A stretch of 64,000 nucleotides of DNA from Phycisphaeraceae bacterium. GTDB lineage: Bacteria > Planctomycetota > Phycisphaerae > Phycisphaerales > UBA1924. The stretch spans positions 310,001 to 374,000 of the forward strand of contig JACKHF010000002.1 of assembly GCA_020639155.1 (NCBI GenBank), in the 5' to 3' direction. Both the position numbers and the translations under genes were made by a program. The notes beneath the pieces were generated by a model. It had not been told where the DNA came from and did no database searches. It worked only from the letters and a program-made list of their open reading frames with translations. Positions 62,794-64,000 of this stretch are shown here, piece after piece. Each line of letters begins with the position of its first letter. The stretch's first letter is position 1.

Positions 62794-63420
62794 ATGGAGA
62801 TGCAGCCTGACAATTCCGCTGATACCCGTGTGTGCGCGTGCCACGCGTGCGGGCTGGTGCAGACTGCGCCAGCGGCTCTTGCATCCCGCTTGCGATGCTG
62901 TCGTTGCTCACGCAGACTCGATCGGCCTCGATCTGATGCGACAAGCCAGTGGGCTGCTGCACTCTGCGTGACGGCTCTCCTCCTGTATATTCCTGCCATG
63001 TCGTTGCCCATTTTGGAGGTGGAACGATTCGGTCATCGACACAGCTCCACAATTTGGTCCGGCATTGTTGAGTTAATGGCTGAGAATGAAACCGGCATCG
63101 CACTCATCGTACTGTTCAGTTCGATTGTCGCTCCGATTGGCAAACTCCTTGCGATGCTCTTTGTGACACTCGGTCATCCACTTGCTGGGCCACGACCGAG
63201 AGCGATCGCGTTTCGCGTCGTGGAATGGCTTGGACGATGGGGCATGGTCGACGTGCTGCTGGTTGCAGTGCTTGTTGCGGCTGTGAAACTTGGAAGCGTG
63301 ATTGAGGTGAAGGCTGGTGCTGGTGCAATCACCTATGCCAGTGTTGTTGTGTGCAGTCTCCTCGCTTCTGCAGTGTACCATCCACACACCATATGGCAGC
63401 GCGAGGACCACAGCGCATGA
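62794..63420 (+). CDS. pqiA: Paraquat-inducible protein A (PqiA/YebS) family
   Basis: A 208-residue membrane protein with an N-terminal zinc-ribbon (CACHACG and RCCRCSRRLDR) and four hydrophobic segments (WAAALCVTALLLYIPAMSLP, GIALIVLFSSIVAPIGKLLAML, VDVLLVAVLVAAVKLG, and TYASVVVCSLLASAVYH). It is half the size of E. coli PqiA, like YebS-type single-domain members. AAGGTG precedes the ATG. Its stop overlaps the start of pqiB (ATGA). Together with PqiB it probably moves lipids between membranes. Confidence 0.87.
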   Translation: MEMQPDNSADTRVCACHACGLVQTAPAALASRLRCCRCSRRLDRPRSDATSQWAAALCVTALLLYIPAMSLPILEVERFGHRHSSTIWSGIVELMAENETGIALIVLFSSIVAPIGKLLAMLFVTLGHPLAGPRPRAIAFRVVEWLGRWGMVDVLLVAVLVAAVKLGSVIEVKAGAGAITYASVVVCSLLASAVYHPHTIWQREDHSA

Positions 63421-64000
63421 CGAAACCAAAACAACAAACTCCGGATGCTTTGCCTCAGGCTGTGGAATCCAAACAGTGGACGAGACCGTCGATTGCGTGG
63501 CTGCTACCGATTGCCGCGATGCTTGTTGTAGTATGGCTGGGATACTCGGCGTGGAGGCAGCAGGGTGAGACCATCGAGATTACATTCGACCATGCCCACG
63601 GTATTGAGGTTGATGATCCTGTGATGTATCGGGGGGTGCGGGTTGGTATTGTGCGGGAGGTCACGCTTGCGCCTGCCAACAGCGGCATCATTGTGCGTGT
63701 TGAGCTTCGTCGCGATACGCGTTCCATCGCAACGTCCGATGCACGATTTTGGATTGTGAGACCTGAGGTGAGCCTGCGAGGTGTCACCGGGCTAGAGACG
63801 TTGCTTGGCCCTCGGTTGATCCGTGTTGAACCGGGGACAGACCCAAAGTTTGCTCGCGAGTTTGTTGGTCTCAATGCAGCGCCATCAATTACCCTCAATG
63901 AGAGCGCGCTGCATATCTTTGTAGATGCGGACCGTTTGGGATCGCTCCTTCCCGGAGGTCCTGTGCTCTACCGGGATGTGCAGGTTGGTCAGATTACGTC
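63417..64000 (+). CDS. pqiB: MlaD/PqiB family lipid-transport protein (3' end outside window)
   Basis: About 194 codons are visible. A membrane segment (AWLLPIAAMLVVVWLGYSAW) is followed by an MCE domain (ITFDHAHGIEVDDPVMYRGV, RVGIVREVTL) and the start of a second one (GPVLYRDVQVGQIT) at the window edge, as in multi-domain PqiB. It overlaps pqiA by 4 bases, so the pair is translationally coupled. Confidence 0.88.
   Translation, partial: MTKPKQQTPDALPQAVESKQWTRPSIAWLLPIAAMLVVVWLGYSAWRQQGETIEITFDHAHGIEVDDPVMYRGVRVGIVREVTLAPANSGIIVRVELRRDTRSIATSDARFWIVRPEVSLRGVTGLETLLGPRLIRVEPGTDPKFAREFVGLNAAPSITLNESALHIFVDADRLGSLLPGGPVLYRDVQVGQIT

Overview
The window looks like chromosome of a Gram-negative planctomycete, most likely of the Phycisphaerales. 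Several secreted proteins end in a VPAP-type PEP-CTERM tail (short motif, hydrophobic stretch, run of arginines), as is common in that group. There are also lipid A/KDO genes (kdsD, kdsC, an LptC/LptA-like protein), RseP, PqiA/PqiB, a GlmU-like protein fused in an alternative bacterial arrangement, and many secreted proteins of unknown role. Most genes have moderately high GC with GTG/TTG starts in places. A few AT-rich islands stand out (21.59-21.88 kb, 22.5-23.4 kb, 54.6-54.7 kb).

Layout. 1-5.3 kb: rseP (cut by the window edge), a thioredoxin-fold protein and a DsbD N-terminal-like protein on the minus strand, then a rhodanese-like lipoprotein overlapping a DUF429 gene. 5.5-10.7 kb: a PilT-like ATPase, a membrane-anchored GspE/PilB-like ATPase with a damaged P-loop, and a CvpA-like membrane protein, all co-oriented. 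10.9-20.9 kb: MFS transporter, threonine aldolase, TPR protein, secreted HEAT-like protein, a pseudokinase-like protein, a DUF899 protein and proS. 20.9-23.4 kb: tyrS carrying an AT-rich in-frame insertion, followed by an AT-rich orphan membrane protein. 23.4-29.4 kb: two YHS-like lipoproteins, then the minus-strand group kynB-like, glmU-like, polA. 29.5-35.6 kb: moxR, cstA, psuG and a large secreted TlpA-type protein. 35.7-40.3 kb: small membrane protein, BtrH-type protein with a structured intergenic element, a HAAS-domain/PadR pair with a clear overlapping promoter and operator, an ACT-domain protein and an SRPBCC protein. 40.4-44.8 kb: a secreted dockerin-like protein and four tandem, recombined PEP-CTERM paralogues. 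44.8-47.7 kb: RNase P RNA, nuoC, efp and small proteins. 47.7-52.8 kb: LPS operon kdsD-kdsC-lptC/A-like. 52.9-56.0 kb: scpA, a PEP-CTERM protein with a structured leader, and an aminotransferase. 56.2-64 kb: rpsO-pnp, a cold-shock protein, a histidine kinase, a Cys-rich secreted protein, xseA, pqiA and pqiB (cut by the edge).

How the genes fit together. Housekeeping functions dominate: translation (proS, tyrS, efp, rpsO), RNA turnover and processing (pnp, rnpB), DNA replication, repair and segregation (polA, xseA, scpA), and envelope building (rseP, kdsD/kdsC/lptC-like, pqiAB). The most unusual items are the tyrS insertion, the four-gene PEP-CTERM array whose last copy is a three-way mosaic, the secretion-ATPase group with an inactive-looking member, and three intergenic stretches that fold into multi-stem RNA-like structures. 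No tRNA, 16S/23S rRNA, CRISPR array, insertion sequence or prophage was seen.
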